In this document: piece by piece, positions 53,878 to 63,784 of the stretch
How positions within the stretch are numbered: the stretch's first letter is position 1
Layout of the letters: each line of letters begins with the position of its first letter
NCBI RefSeq assembly: GCF_009026145.1
Contig: NZ_WBUE01000014.1
Span: forward strand, 1-64,000
Source of the DNA: Hyphomicrobium sp.
GTDB taxonomy: Bacteria; Pseudomonadota; Alphaproteobacteria; Rhizobiales; Hyphomicrobiaceae
Direction: 5' to 3'
Length of the DNA stretch: 64,000 bases
The notes under the pieces: model-generated
Databases searched by the model: none
Told to the model about the DNA's origin: nothing
What the model saw: the letters and a program-made list of their open reading frames with translations, nothing else
Made by a program: the position numbers and the translations under genes

Positions 53878-54975
53878 ATGCGTAAAGCACGTGTCCGGCG
53901 GCAGGCTCTTGGCGCTGCGATCCTCGCCGCGGCAATCTCCGCTGCCTGCCCGGCACTGGCACAGGGCTGGTGGCCGTGGAGCAATTCCGAGCCCGAGCGT
54001 CCGCCCATTCCCGACGAGCCGGTTTACCGCGAGCCGCCGCCCGCGCAAGGCGAGTCCCCGACCATGCAGCCACGCCCCGAGCCTGCCCCCGGCGCGCAGA
54101 TGCCGCCGCCACAGTCCGCCCCGGCGGTCAACTGGTCGACGAAGAACCCGATATGTCTGCAACTCGAGCAGCGCCTCGTCCAGGACGGCCAGCGCTCGAG
54201 CGGCATGCGCGACCGACTGCCGGCCATCGAAGCTCAGATGCAGCAGGCGGAGCAGGCCTACGAGCAGAGCCGGTCGGACCTCGAGCGCTTCGACTGCTAC
54301 GAGTACTTCATCTTCTCCAAGACGCTGCGGCGCTCGCGGCGCTGCGTCGACCTCGCGCAGCAGGGCGAGGATGCCCGGCGGCGCCTTTCCGAGCTCGAGG
54401 CGCAGCGCCAGCAGATCGTCAGCTCCGGCGAGCGCTCGTATCGCGACGACATCGTGCGCGAGCTGGCCCGCAACAACTGCGGCGCCAACTACGTGCAGGA
54501 GGCACGCCGCTACGATCGCGACCGCGAATCGTCGATCTGGCAGGACGAGGGCGAGAGTAGCTTCTCCAGCCCGTGGAATCCGTTCAGCGGCACGCATTCA
54601 TCGGCCACCTACCGCACCGTGTGCGTGCGCCTGTGCGACGGCTATTACTTCCCGGTGAGCTTCTCGACGCTGCCCAGCCACTTCGAGCAGGACGCCGAGG
54701 CGTGCCAGTCGAAGTGCGCCGCACCGGCGGAGCTTTACTACTACCAGAACCCCGGCGCGGCGATGGATCAGTCGATCGCCTTCCGCACGCAGGAGCCCTA
54801 CACCAGCCTCAAGACGGCATTCCGCTATCGCAAGGAGCTGGTGAAGGGCTGCTCGTGCAAGGAGGCGGAGTACGTCCCAGCGGATGCACCGGCCGGGGAC
54901 GGCAAGCGCGCCGACACCGGCGCGACGACCGGATGGGAGGCCCGTTCGGAGATCGAGGCGCAGAACCAACGCTAA
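53878..54975 (+). CDS. DUF2865 secreted protein
   Basis: 365 residues from ATG 53878. A signal peptide (AAILAAAISAACPALA) precedes a Pro-rich stretch and a coiled-coil (SSGMRDRLPAIEAQMQQAEQ onward to about 190) followed by the DUF2865 core: YRTVCVRLCDGYYFPVSFST (about 241-260), then Cys in EACQSKCAAPAELYYYQNPG, and a final YRKELVKGCSCKEA. The family is frequent in Rhizobiales and has no known function. The length suggests a periplasmic or surface protein. AGGA lies 11 bases before the start. Confidence 0.85.
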   Translation: MRKARVRRQALGAAILAAAISAACPALAQGWWPWSNSEPERPPIPDEPVYREPPPAQGESPTMQPRPEPAPGAQMPPPQSAPAVNWSTKNPICLQLEQRLVQDGQRSSGMRDRLPAIEAQMQQAEQAYEQSRSDLERFDCYEYFIFSKTLRRSRRCVDLAQQGEDARRRLSELEAQRQQIVSSGERSYRDDIVRELARNNCGANYVQEARRYDRDRESSIWQDEGESSFSSPWNPFSGTHSSATYRTVCVRLCDGYYFPVSFSTLPSHFEQDAEACQSKCAAPAELYYYQNPGAAMDQSIAFRTQEPYTSLKTAFRYRKELVKGCSCKEAEYVPADAPAGDGKRADTGATTGWEARSEIEAQNQR

Positions 54976-55044
54976 GGGCACGCGGGCGCCTGTCACTCGT
55001 TTAGCGTACACCCGCTACGGATAAGAGCATCGCGAAAGCCAAAG

Positions 55045-55587
55045 ATGTACGTCTCCGACAACGCCGACAGCCTCCTCGATATGCTCGAGATCCGCCCCTT
55101 GAGCGTCGATGATCTGTCGACCGCGCGCTACGTCGTCGGCGCCGCGTTCGCCCGCGGCGCGGCAGAGCACTACTCGGGGCCGCAGATCGAGGCGTTCGCC
55201 GAGTTCGTGCGCAGCCCCCACTACAGCGACGTATTGCTCGGCAACCGCGCCTACGGCGCCTTCATCGGCGCGGAGATGGTGGGTGTGGCAGCCTGGAGCC
55301 TCGGCGAGGCGAAGAGCCCGACGGCGCGTATTCTAGCCGTGTTCGTGCATCCGCTGTTCGGCGGCGACGGCATCGGCTCACGGCTCGTCGAGTACCTCGA
55401 GGACGAGGCGCGCGCCGCCGGCTACAGCGCGGTGGAAGCGAGCGTGACCCTCAATGCCGCTCCGCTTTTCGAGCGCCTCGGCTATCTCGAGACGCGGCGC
55501 GGCGCCTGGGGGCTGCCTTCGGGGCGCGAGATGCCGATCGCGTTCATGCGCAAGATCGATGCCCGCCGCCCGGACATCATGCACTGA
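55045..55587 (+). CDS. GNAT-family acetyltransferase
   Basis: 180 residues. The CoA loop is VHPLFGGDGIGSRLVEYLED (about 104-123), preceded by TARILAVFV, followed by ASVTLNAAPLFERLGYLETR. The C-terminal Met-Pro-Ile-Ala-Phe strand is typical of GNAT proteins acting on small molecules or protein N-termini. No operon partner on the same strand; convergent with gltX nine bases away. Confidence 0.82.
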   Translation: MYVSDNADSLLDMLEIRPLSVDDLSTARYVVGAAFARGAAEHYSGPQIEAFAEFVRSPHYSDVLLGNRAYGAFIGAEMVGVAAWSLGEAKSPTARILAVFVHPLFGGDGIGSRLVEYLEDEARAAGYSAVEASVTLNAAPLFERLGYLETRRGAWGLPSGREMPIAFMRKIDARRPDIMH

Positions 55588-55596
55588 GGCGCGTCA

Positions 55597-56961
55597 TCAC
55601 GCGCTGCGCCCGAGCAGCCGCGCCTGTGCCTTGGCGCGCCCGATCAGCGGCAGCAGCAGCTTCAGCTCGGGACCGTCCTCACAACCCGTAAGCGCCAGTC
55701 GGAGCGGGTGAAACAGGGCCCGGCCCTTGCGCCCGCTGGCGGACTTGAGCGCCGCGACCCATGCATCCCAGGTTGCCTCGCCCCACGGCTCTGCCGGCAA
55801 CAGCGCCGCCGCCTTCTCGGTCAGCTCGCGATCCTCGATGACCGGCTGCACCTCGCCGCTGACGATGCGCCACCAATCGGCGGCATCGCCCAGCACCGCG
55901 AGGTTGCCGCGCGCGGCGGTCCAGAATTCAGCACCACCGCCGATGCCGAGTTGCTGCAGCCGCGATGAGACCTGCTCGTAGGGGGTCGTATGCAGAAGCC
56001 GCGCGTTGAGCGCCTTCAGCTCCTCGGGGTCGAAGCGGGCCGGTCCGGTGGAGATCTTCTCGAAGGCGAAGTGGCGCGCGAGGTCATCGAGGCTGTGCTG
56101 CGGCTCGATGGCGTCGGAGGTGCCGATCAGCGCCGTGTAGCTGGCCAGCGCCAAGGGCTCGATACCGGCCTCGCGCAGGCTTTTGATCGACAGTGCCCCT
56201 AGGCGCTTCGACAGCGCCTGACCGTCGGCGCCGATCAGCAGGCTGTGATGCCCGAAGGCCGGCGGCTCCTTGTCCAAGGCTTCGAACAGCTGCACCTGCA
56301 CGCCGGTGTTGGTGACGTGATCCTCGCCGCGGATCACGTGCGTGATGCCGAAATCCGCGTCGTCGACCACGCTCGTGAACGTGTAGAGAAACGTGCCGTC
56401 GGCGCGGATGACGACAGGATCCGACAGCGAGCCGACATCGACCGTCTGGTCGCCGCGGATGAGATCGTTCCACGACACGATGGTCGGCAGCGGGACGAGA
56501 TCGTCCTCGGCATTGGCGAGGCGGAAGCGCCAGTGCGGCTTGCGGCCCTCGGCCTCCAGCGCCGCCCGCTCGGCGGCGCTGAGCTTGAGGCCGGTGCGGT
56601 CGTAGATGGGCGGCAGCCCGCGCGCGAGCTGGCGCTTGCGCTTACGGTCGAGCTCGTCCTCCGTCTCGTAGCAGGCGTAGAGCCGGCCGCGCTCTTTCAG
56701 CAGCTCGGCCGCTTCGGCATAGCGAGCGGTGCGCGCCGACTGGCGCTCCTCGCGCGTCCAGGCGAGGCCCAGCCACTCGAGATCACGGCGAATGCCGGCG
56801 GCGAATTCTTCGCTCGAGCGCTGCACGTCGGTGTCGTCGAGGCGCAAGAGGAAGGCACCGCCCGCCTGGCGTGCGAACAGCCAGTTGAGCAGTGCGGTCC
56901 GCACGTTGCCTACGTGAAGACGCCCCGTGGGGCTCGGCGCGAAGCGGACGGTGACGGCCAT
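55597..56961 (-). CDS. gltX: glutamate--tRNA ligase
   Basis: 454 residues, class I. HIGH appears as HVGN in [25 protein letters not shown]-type [10 protein letters not shown] near residue 252. Full domain architecture of GluRS, C-terminal anticodon domain included. Alphaproteobacteria often have two GltX proteins; the 454-residue length resembles the shorter one. No Shine-Dalgarno visible; ATG matches the family start. It is followed by no partner and convergent with the GNAT gene. Confidence 0.94.
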   Translation of the reverse strand: MAVTVRFAPSPTGRLHVGNVRTALLNWLFARQAGGAFLLRLDDTDVQRSSEEFAAGIRRDLEWLGLAWTREERQSARTARYAEAAELLKERGRLYACYETEDELDRKRKRQLARGLPPIYDRTGLKLSAAERAALEAEGRKPHWRFRLANAEDDLVPLPTIVSWNDLIRGDQTVDVGSLSDPVVIRADGTFLYTFTSVVDDADFGITHVIRGEDHVTNTGVQVQLFEALDKEPPAFGHHSLLIGADGQALSKRLGALSIKSLREAGIEPLALASYTALIGTSDAIEPQHSLDDLARHFAFEKISTGPARFDPEELKALNARLLHTTPYEQVSSRLQQLGIGGGAEFWTAARGNLAVLGDAADWWRIVSGEVQPVIEDRELTEKAAALLPAEPWGEATWDAWVAALKSASGRKGRALFHPLRLALTGCEDGPELKLLLPLIGRAKAQARLLGRSA

Positions 56962-57031
56962 GGGGAGAGACGACGATCAGGAATGAGAAAGGCTGCAACC
57001 CTATAAGGCCGGCGCGCGAGGCCGTCAAAAC

Positions 57032-58702
57032 TCAGAGCGGCTCGCGGAACTTGTTGACGATGGGATAGCGGCGGTCGCGCCCGAAGTTGCGGGACGAGAT
57101 CTTGACGCCGGGGGGCGCCTGGCGGCGCTTGTACTCGGCAAGATACAGCAGCCGCTCGATGCGCTTCACCGTTTCCACCGGGTGCCCGCGCGCCACGATA
57201 TCGGCGAGCGGCATCTCCTTCTCGACCAGGCAGGCGAGGATGTCGTCGAGCACCGCGTACGGCGGGAGCGAATCCTGATCCGTCTGGTTGGGACGCAGCT
57301 CCGCCGTCGGCACCTTGGTGATGATCGCTTCCGGGATCACCTCCCCTGCCGGCCCCTTGCCGCCCTTCGGCACGTGCGCGTTGCGCCAGCGCGCCAGACG
57401 ATAGACCTCCATCTTGTAGAGGTCCTTCACGGGATTGAAGCCGCCGTTCATGTCGCCATAGAGGGTGGCGTAGCCGACCGACATCTCCGACTTGTTGCCG
57501 GTGGTGATCACCATGCCGCCGAACTTGTTCGACAGCGCCATGAGGATGACGCCGCGGGCCCGCGCCTGGATGTTCTCTTCCGTGGTATCTGGCTGCGTGC
57601 CGACAAGCGCCGACGCGAGGCTTCTGGTAATGCCGGCCACCGCCTCCTCGATAGGCAGCGTCTGAAAATTCAGCCCCAGCGCCTTGGCGCACGCGCTCGC
57701 ATCGCGCACGCTTGCTTCGGATGTGTAGCGGTAGGGCATCATCACGGCGCGCACCCGCGCCGGCCCCAGCGCGTCGACGGAAATGGCCGCCACCAGCGCG
57801 CTGTCGACGCCGCCGGAAAGCCCTAAGATGACTCCCGGAAAGCCGTTCTTGTCGACGTAGTCGCGCACGCCCAGCATGCACGCCTGGTAGGCTGCCGCGT
57901 CCCCGTGCTCGATAGCGGCGCGCTCGCCGGTTGCACACAGCCACCCGTTGTTGCCCCGCCGCCACTCGGTGAGAGCGAGCTTTTCCTCCCAGGCGGGCAG
58001 CTGCACGACGGGGCTCTTGTCGGCGTTGAGCACGAAGGAGGCGCCGTCGAATACCAGCTCGTCCTGGCCGCCCACCTGATTGACGTAGACGAGCGGCAGT
58101 CCGCTTTCGACCACGCGCGCGACGGCGATGTTCATGCGCACGTCGGGCTTCGTCCAGTCGAAAGGCGAGCCGTTGGGCGTGATGAGAATCTCGGCCCCAC
58201 ACTCGGCCAGGCACTCGACGACATCGGAGCCCCAGATGTCCTCGCAGATCGGCACGCCGAGGCGCACGCCGCGGCAATTGACCGGTCCCGGCAGCGGGCC
58301 GGACATGAACACGCGCTTTTCGTCGAACACCCCGTAGTTCGGCAAATCGACCTTGAAGCGCACCGCCTCGACGGCGCCGTTATCGAGCAGCACGACCGCA
58401 TTGTAGACGTGGCCGTCCTGTGGCCACACGGTGCCGGTGAGCACCGCCGGACCCGGACCGAGATCGGCCGCCAGCGCCTCGACGCTTGCCCGTGCCGCCG
58501 CGGGAAACGCCGGCTTCAAGACGAGATCCTCGGGCGGATAGCCGGTGACGAACAGCTCGGGAAACACCACGACGTCGGCGCCGAGCGAGGCCGCCCGCGC
58601 ACGCATCTGACGCAGCTTCGCTATGTTGCCGTCGATGTCGCCCACGGTGGGGTTCGCCTGGGCGAGCGCGATCTTGAGCTGCGAGGGGGCGGGTTGCGAC
58701 AT
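57032..58702 (-). CDS. nadE: glutamine-dependent NAD+ synthase
   Basis: 556 residues with two domains. The N-terminal nitrilase-type glutaminase has Glu in VVFPELFVTGYPPEDLVL, Lys in VFDEKRVF and Cys in RLGVPICEDIWG; the C-terminal synthetase has the P-loop LGLSGGVDSALVAAIS (about 290-305) and GYATLYGDMNGGFNPVKDLY. The enzyme amidates nicotinate adenine dinucleotide. The gene lies 66 bases downstream of the DAHP synthase gene on the same strand and may be co-transcribed. Confidence 0.95.
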   Translation of the reverse strand: MSQPAPSQLKIALAQANPTVGDIDGNIAKLRQMRARAASLGADVVVFPELFVTGYPPEDLVLKPAFPAAARASVEALAADLGPGPAVLTGTVWPQDGHVYNAVVLLDNGAVEAVRFKVDLPNYGVFDEKRVFMSGPLPGPVNCRGVRLGVPICEDIWGSDVVECLAECGAEILITPNGSPFDWTKPDVRMNIAVARVVESGLPLVYVNQVGGQDELVFDGASFVLNADKSPVVQLPAWEEKLALTEWRRGNNGWLCATGERAAIEHGDAAAYQACMLGVRDYVDKNGFPGVILGLSGGVDSALVAAISVDALGPARVRAVMMPYRYTSEASVRDASACAKALGLNFQTLPIEEAVAGITRSLASALVGTQPDTTEENIQARARGVILMALSNKFGGMVITTGNKSEMSVGYATLYGDMNGGFNPVKDLYKMEVYRLARWRNAHVPKGGKGPAGEVIPEAIITKVPTAELRPNQTDQDSLPPYAVLDDILACLVEKEMPLADIVARGHPVETVKRIERLLYLAEYKRRQAPPGVKISSRNFGRDRRYPIVNKFREPL

Positions 58703-58768
58703 GGGCTGCTGTGCGGGGCTCCTGCGAGGGGCTCCAGTATTGGCGCGACGCGAAGCGGCCTTGGCCGA

Positions 58769-60169
58769 TCAGCCGAAGGCGGTAATCGGCGCCGGCGCGC
58801 GTGCGGCCTCCTCGCGCTCCTGCTTCAGGCGCTCAGCGATCAGGAAAGCCAGCTCCAGGGCCTGATCGGCGTTGAGACGCGGATCGCATAGCGTGTCGTA
58901 GCGATCCTTCAATTGCGCCTCGGAGATGTTGGCCGCTACCCCGCCCGTGCACTCGGTGACGGGCGAGCCCGTCATCTCGACGTGGATGCCGCCCGCATGC
59001 GTGCCCTCGGCGCGGTGGATGTCGAAGAACGACTCCGCCTCCTTGAGGATGCGCTCGAAGGGGCGCGTCTTGAAGCCGTTCGCCGCGCTGATGGTGTTGC
59101 CGTGCATGGGATCGCACGACCACACGACGACGCGCCCATCGCGCGTGACGGCTCTGATAAGCCCCGGCAGGTCCTTCTCCACCTTGTCGGAGCCGAAGCG
59201 GCAGATCAGCGTCAGGCGCCCCGGCTCGTCGGTGGGGTTCAAGATGTCGATCAGGCGCAAGAGCCCGTCCGCATCGAGCGAAGGCCCAACCTTAATGCCG
59301 ATGGGATTGCGGATGCCGCGAAGGAACTCGACGTGCGCATGATCGGGTTGGCGCGTGCGGTCGCCAATCCACAGCATGTGGCCGGAGGTGGCGTACGGCG
59401 CCTGCGTGCCGCCCGCCTCGTCGCGCCGCACCAGCGCCTGCTCGTAGCCGAGCAGCAGCGCCTCGTGGCTCGTATAGAAGGTGGTGCGGCCGAGCGCCGG
59501 CACGGTATCCGCCGTCACGCCGCACGAGCGCATGAAGCGCAGCGCCGTCTGAATCTGCTCGCCCATCTCGCGGTACTTCTTGCCGAACGGGCTCTTGTGC
59601 TCGAAGTCGAGGAGCCAGCGCAGCACGTTGTCGAGGCTGGCATAGCCGCCCTCGGAGAAGGCGCGCAAAAGGTTCAGCGTCGCCGCCGACTGGCGGTAGG
59701 CCTCGAGCTGGCGCTGCGGATCGGGAATGCGCTCAGCTTGCGAGAAGCCGCCGCCGTTAATGATGTCGCCGCGGTAGCTGGGCAGCTCGACGCCGTCCCG
59801 CTTCTCGGTGGGCGAGGAGCGCGGCTTGGCGAACTGGCCCGCGATGCGCCCGACCTTCACCACCGGCACGCCGCCGGCATAGGTGAGGACGACGGCCATC
59901 TGCAGGAAGACGCGGAACAGCTCGCGGATGTGGTTGGCGCCGTGCTCGGCGAAGCTCTCGGCGCAGTCGCCACCTTGCAACAGGAAGGCATTGCCGGCAG
60001 CGACGTCGGCCAGCGAGCGCTTCAGCTTGTCGGCCTCGCCGGCGAAGACGAGCGGCGGGAAGGAAGCGATCTTGGCCTCCACCTCGCTCAGTGCTGCCTT
60101 GTCTGGATAATCCGGGACCTGGACGATCGGTTTCGACCGCCAGCTGTCCGGGGACCACGCTACCGCCAT
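58769..60169 (-). CDS. 3-deoxy-7-phosphoheptulonate synthase, class II
   Basis: 466 residues from ATG 60169 with GGAG nine bases upstream. The class II (plant-type) family is shown by [20 protein letters not shown] (about 74-93), [20 protein letters not shown], the R-x-x-K region and late [20 protein letters not shown]. It condenses phosphoenolpyruvate and erythrose-4-phosphate, the first shikimate-pathway step. A GTG at 60178 could add three residues. It is divergent from the YbdK-type gene over about 170 bases. Confidence 0.94.
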   Translation of the reverse strand: MAVAWSPDSWRSKPIVQVPDYPDKAALSEVEAKIASFPPLVFAGEADKLKRSLADVAAGNAFLLQGGDCAESFAEHGANHIRELFRVFLQMAVVLTYAGGVPVVKVGRIAGQFAKPRSSPTEKRDGVELPSYRGDIINGGGFSQAERIPDPQRQLEAYRQSAATLNLLRAFSEGGYASLDNVLRWLLDFEHKSPFGKKYREMGEQIQTALRFMRSCGVTADTVPALGRTTFYTSHEALLLGYEQALVRRDEAGGTQAPYATSGHMLWIGDRTRQPDHAHVEFLRGIRNPIGIKVGPSLDADGLLRLIDILNPTDEPGRLTLICRFGSDKVEKDLPGLIRAVTRDGRVVVWSCDPMHGNTISAANGFKTRPFERILKEAESFFDIHRAEGTHAGGIHVEMTGSPVTECTGGVAANISEAQLKDRYDTLCDPRLNADQALELAFLIAERLKQEREEAARAPAPITAFG

Positions 60170-60338
60170 CTCGAACACTCCATCGGCGCGCCGTGCGGGG
60201 CCGAAAGCCGTCCGGCGCGGTAACGCAAGCGCATCGTTTTCAGGGCATTATGCCATTTGTCGCAGCATATAAGCTACCTCGGCCGGCATGGCCAGCGCTC
60301 CCGGCGCCGGAAGGTTGCATAGGCCAGAGGCGAAGCCA

Positions 60339-61472
60339 ATGGGCACCAGGGCACCGTCCTTCACCTTCGGTATCGAGGAGGAATACCACCTCGTCGACCT
60401 GGAAAGCCGGGGGTTCGCGTCCGCCCCGGCCGAGCTGATGAAGGAATGCGAGTCGGCCCTCGGCAAGCAGGTGGCGCCCGAGTTCTTCCGCTCGCAGATC
60501 GAGGTCGGCACCAGCCCACACAAGGACTTCAAGGCGGCCCGGCGGGAGCTCGCCGGGTTGCGGCGGACCATTGCCGAAATAACGGGCAAATACGGTATGG
60601 CCCCAATCGCCGCCTCGACGCATCCCTTCGCCGACCGCTCGACGCTCGAGACGACCCCGAAAGCCCGTTACCAGGCCCTGGCCAAGGACTTTGCCGGCAT
60701 CGGTCGCCGCCTCGCCATCTGCGGCATGCACGTGCACGTCGCCATCGACGACGACGAGCTGCGTATCGATCTGATGAACCAGGCGCGCTATTTCCTGCCG
60801 CACCTCCTCATTCTGTCGACTTCCTCGCCCTTCTGGCAGGGCGAGGATACCGGGCTCAAGAGCTACCGGCTCGCCGTGTTCCACGAGCTGCCGCGCACCG
60901 GCCTGCCGCAGCGTTTCGAGAGCTTCGGTGAATATCAGCGCACGGTCGACGTCCTGGTGCGCAACAAGGTCATCGAGGACGCCACCAAGATCTGGTGGGA
61001 TCTGCGCCCGTCGGCGCGCTTCCCGACCCTGGAGATGCGCGTCACCGACGTATGCACGCGCATTGACGACGCGGTCTCCATCGCGGCGATCTTCGCCTGC
61101 ACCCTGCGCATGCTCTACCGGCTGCGCACCTCCAACCAGAAGTGGCGCTCCTACCCGGCGTTCCTCATCGAGGAGAACCGCTGGCGCGCGCAGCGCTACG
61201 GCGTGCGCGACACGCTGTTCGACTTCGGCAAGGGCAAGCTCGTTCCGTTCCCGTCGCTGATCGACGAGCTCATCGACCTCGTCGCCGAGGATGCGGCCGT
61301 GCTCGGCTGCGAGCGCGAGGTCAAGCACGCGCTCAACATCGCCACCGGCGGCACCAGCGCCGACCGGCAGGTGGCGCGCTATGCGAAGCTCATTGCCGGC
61401 GGCGCGAGCGTCGATGAGGCCCTCATCGGCGTCGTCGACCAGCTCATCGCCGAGACCGTCGCCGGCACTTGA
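60339..61472 (+). CDS. YbdK-type carboxylate-amine ligase (GCS2 family)
   Basis: 377 residues from ATG 60339, with AGAGG eight bases upstream. The start SFTFGIEEEYHLVDLESRGF with GIEEEY is the GCS2 signature; RSQIEVGTSPHKDFKAARRE, IAASTHPFADRS and HVHVAIDDDELRID follow, then STSSPFWQGEDTGLKSYRLA. Members such as YbdK have weak glutamate-cysteine ligase activity. Whether this one makes gamma-glutamylcysteine in the cell is unknown; a glutathione reductase gene is 1 kb downstream on the other strand. Another ATG at 60288 adds 17 residues but has no ribosome site. Confidence 0.88.
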   Translation: MGTRAPSFTFGIEEEYHLVDLESRGFASAPAELMKECESALGKQVAPEFFRSQIEVGTSPHKDFKAARRELAGLRRTIAEITGKYGMAPIAASTHPFADRSTLETTPKARYQALAKDFAGIGRRLAICGMHVHVAIDDDELRIDLMNQARYFLPHLLILSTSSPFWQGEDTGLKSYRLAVFHELPRTGLPQRFESFGEYQRTVDVLVRNKVIEDATKIWWDLRPSARFPTLEMRVTDVCTRIDDAVSIAAIFACTLRMLYRLRTSNQKWRSYPAFLIEENRWRAQRYGVRDTLFDFGKGKLVPFPSLIDELIDLVAEDAAVLGCEREVKHALNIATGGTSADRQVARYAKLIAGGASVDEALIGVVDQLIAETVAGT

Positions 61473-61498
61473 CCGTCAACGACGGCTCATCTTTGTGA

Positions 61499-61590
61499 TC
61501 CGCGGCTTTATGCCGAGGATCCATCGTGAAGCACGTGCCGGAGCGATGGAGCCAGGCGAGAACTGGGTCCTCGGGACAAGCCCGAGGATG
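61499..61590. repeat. two copies of the dispersed TCCTCGGG palindrome
   Basis: A variant (CCGCGGCTTTATGCCGAGGAT) starts at 61499 and a full copy GGTCCTCGGG-ACAAG-CCCGAGGATGACA begins at 61566; arms TCCTCGGG/CCCGAGGA with the ACAAG loop match the copies at 23706 and 23811. It lies between the convergent YbdK and SDR genes. Confidence 0.8.
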
Positions 61591-61603
61591 ACACATGAGT
61601 GCC

Positions 61604-62359
61604 CTAGAGTGTGGCTTGCATGCCGCCGTCGACGGCCAGCTCGGCGCCGGTAATGAAGGCGGATTCGTCGGAGGCAAAGAATAGCGCCGCCTGCGCCACA
61701 TCCTCGGAGGTGCCGAAGCGCCCCAGCGGCGTCTGGCTCAGAAGCGCATCGGAGAACGCCTTGACGCGCAGAACACGCTCGGTCAGCGCCGTCTCTATGA
61801 AGCCCGGCGCCAGCGCGTTCACCCTTATGTTGTAGGGTGCATACTCGACCGCGAGCCCGCGCGTCAGCGCCGAGATCGCACCCTTGGTGGCGCCATAGGC
61901 GGCGAGCGTGCGCATGCCGCGATGCCCCATAATCGAGGCGAGGTTGATCAGCGAAGCACGCCCCGAGGCCTTCATCAGCGGGAAGGCGTCACGCGCGACG
62001 CGGATGATGCCATCAAGGTTCACCTCGCGCAGCTTCGTCCAATCCGCGTCCGACATGTTGCGGAAGTCGGTGCGGATGTTGATGCCGGCATTGTTGACCA
62101 CGACGTCGAGCCGGCGGTGCTGCTGTTCGATGGCGCGCATCAGCGCGTTGACGTCCTGGCCGCGCGAGACATCGACCGTCATCGCCGTCGCCTTAAGGCC
62201 TTTGGCGGCCAGCTCTGCCGCCGCCTTTTCGGCACCCGCCCCGTCGACATCGGTGATGTAGACATGAGCGCCTTCTGCCGCGAAAAGCTGCGCCGTAGCC
62301 AGTCCGATGCCGGCGGCCGAGCCGGTGATGAGCGCGATCTTGTCATGCAACCGAGGCAT
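61604..62359 (-). CDS. short-chain dehydrogenase/reductase
   Basis: 251 residues. NAD motif ITGSAAGIGLATAQLFAAEG (TGxxxGIG, about 11-30), NNAG at about 89, catalytic Ser in LASIMGH and Tyr-x-x-x-Lys in AAYGATKGAI, C-terminal GGMQATL. Classical SDR; cofactor probably NAD because of the acidic residue after the second strand (YITDVDGAG). Substrate unknown. It follows gor by 26 bases, so both may be read together. Confidence 0.88.
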   Translation of the reverse strand: MPRLHDKIALITGSAAGIGLATAQLFAAEGAHVYITDVDGAGAEKAAAELAAKGLKATAMTVDVSRGQDVNALMRAIEQQHRRLDVVVNNAGINIRTDFRNMSDADWTKLREVNLDGIIRVARDAFPLMKASGRASLINLASIMGHRGMRTLAAYGATKGAISALTRGLAVEYAPYNIRVNALAPGFIETALTERVLRVKAFSDALLSQTPLGRFGTSEDVAQAALFFASDESAFITGAELAVDGGMQATL

Positions 62360-62385
62360 TCAACTCTCCAGTCAACTTCCTACGT

Positions 62386-63768
62386 TCAACCGGCCGCTTC
62401 CGTCGGCATGATCCATTTCTCGCGCATGGTGACGAATTCCTCGGCCGCGGTCGGATGCAATGCCATAGTGGCATCGAAGTCCGCCTTGGTGGCGCCGAGG
62501 CGCAGCGCCACGGCCGCCATCTGGATGATCTCGGCGGCATCCTCGCCGAGCACGTGGCACCCGACGACCTTGCCGCTCTCGCCGTCGACCAGCAGCTTCA
62601 TGAACATGCGCTCGTCGCGCCCCGACAGCGTCGCCTTCATCGGCCGGAAATCGGCTTTGTAGACGTCGAGCTTGGTGCAGCGCTCGCGTGCCAGGTGCTC
62701 GGGCAGGCCAATGCTGGCGATCTCCGGCGTCGCGAACACCGCGGTCGGGATCAGCGTGTGCTCGATCATGCGCGGCTTGCCGCCGAACTCGGTGTCGGCA
62801 AAGGCGTGGGCCTCGCGGATGGCGACCGGCGTCAGGGCGGCGCGGTCGGTGACGTCGCCGACGGCGAAGATGCTGTCAACCGACGACTTCGAGTACGCGT
62901 TGACAACGACATGGCCGTTCCAACCCAGCTCAACGCCGACCTTGTCGAGCCCGAGCCCCGCCGTATTCGGCGTGCGGCCGATCGCGAACATGATCGCATC
63001 GGCTTGCAGCGTCGTCCCGTTCGACAGGTGGCCGACGAGACCGGCGCTGGCTTTCTCGATGCGGGTGAAGACGTGGCCGAGGACGAAGCGAATGCCCTGC
63101 TTCGCATAGGCTGCCGTGATGCGGTTGCGCAGGTCCTCGTCGAAACCGCGCAGCACCTTGTCGCCGCGGTAGACGATGGTGGTCTCGACGCCGAGGTGCG
63201 AGAAGATGCCGGCGAACTCCATGGCGATGTAGCCGCCGCCGGCGACGATGATGCTTTTCGGCAGGCGCTTTAGCTCGAACGCCTCGTTGGACGTGATGAG
63301 GTGCTCGCGGCCCGGGATCTCCGGCCCGAGTGACGGGCTGCCACCGGTGGCGATGAGAATCTTGTCGGCCGTCAGCGTGCGCCCCGACCGCGTGAGCTGC
63401 ACGGCGTTAGGCCCGACGACAATGGCTCGCTCCTCGAGCAACTCGACGCCGGCCTTGCCGAGTGTCGTGCGATAGGCAGCCTCGAGCCGGGAGAGCTCCT
63501 TGTCCTTGGCGGCGATGAGCGTTCCCCAATCGAAACGCGTCTCGCCCACCGTCCAGCCGAAGCCGCGCGCGTCCTCGAAGTCGTCGGCAAAACGACTAGC
63601 ATAGACGAGTAGCTTTTTGGGCACGCAGCCGCGGATCACGCACGTGCCGCCGACGCGGTACTCCTCGGCGATGGCGACCCTGGCACCATAACCGGCGGCG
63701 ATGCGCCCCGCCCGCACGCCGCCCGAGCCAGCGCCGATCACGAACAGATCGTAGTCGTATTTTGCCAT
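62386..63768 (-). CDS. gor: glutathione-disulfide reductase
   Basis: 460 residues from ATG 63768. FAD motif DLFVIGAGSGGVRAGRIAAG at the start; redox pair in VGGTCVIRGCVPKKLLVYA (Cys-x4-Cys); NADPH motif IIVAGGGYIAMEFAGIFSHL; His-Pro-Thr-Ala-Ala-Glu-Glu near the C-terminus (ALHPTAAEEFV). Reduces glutathione disulfide with NADPH. It follows rpiA by 16 bases and precedes the SDR by 26; rpiA feeds the pentose-phosphate pathway that makes NADPH. Confidence 0.94.
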   Translation of the reverse strand: MAKYDYDLFVIGAGSGGVRAGRIAAGYGARVAIAEEYRVGGTCVIRGCVPKKLLVYASRFADDFEDARGFGWTVGETRFDWGTLIAAKDKELSRLEAAYRTTLGKAGVELLEERAIVVGPNAVQLTRSGRTLTADKILIATGGSPSLGPEIPGREHLITSNEAFELKRLPKSIIVAGGGYIAMEFAGIFSHLGVETTIVYRGDKVLRGFDEDLRNRITAAYAKQGIRFVLGHVFTRIEKASAGLVGHLSNGTTLQADAIMFAIGRTPNTAGLGLDKVGVELGWNGHVVVNAYSKSSVDSIFAVGDVTDRAALTPVAIREAHAFADTEFGGKPRMIEHTLIPTAVFATPEIASIGLPEHLARERCTKLDVYKADFRPMKATLSGRDERMFMKLLVDGESGKVVGCHVLGEDAAEIIQMAAVALRLGATKADFDATMALHPTAAEEFVTMREKWIMPTEAAG

Positions 63769-63784
63769 GCTCGGGTCTTGAGCC

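Noticed and set aside
53719-54597. Minus-strand frame of 292 codons opposite the DUF2865 gene
   Set aside because: It is a shadow of the secreted protein gene; real domain and signal peptide read on the plus strand.
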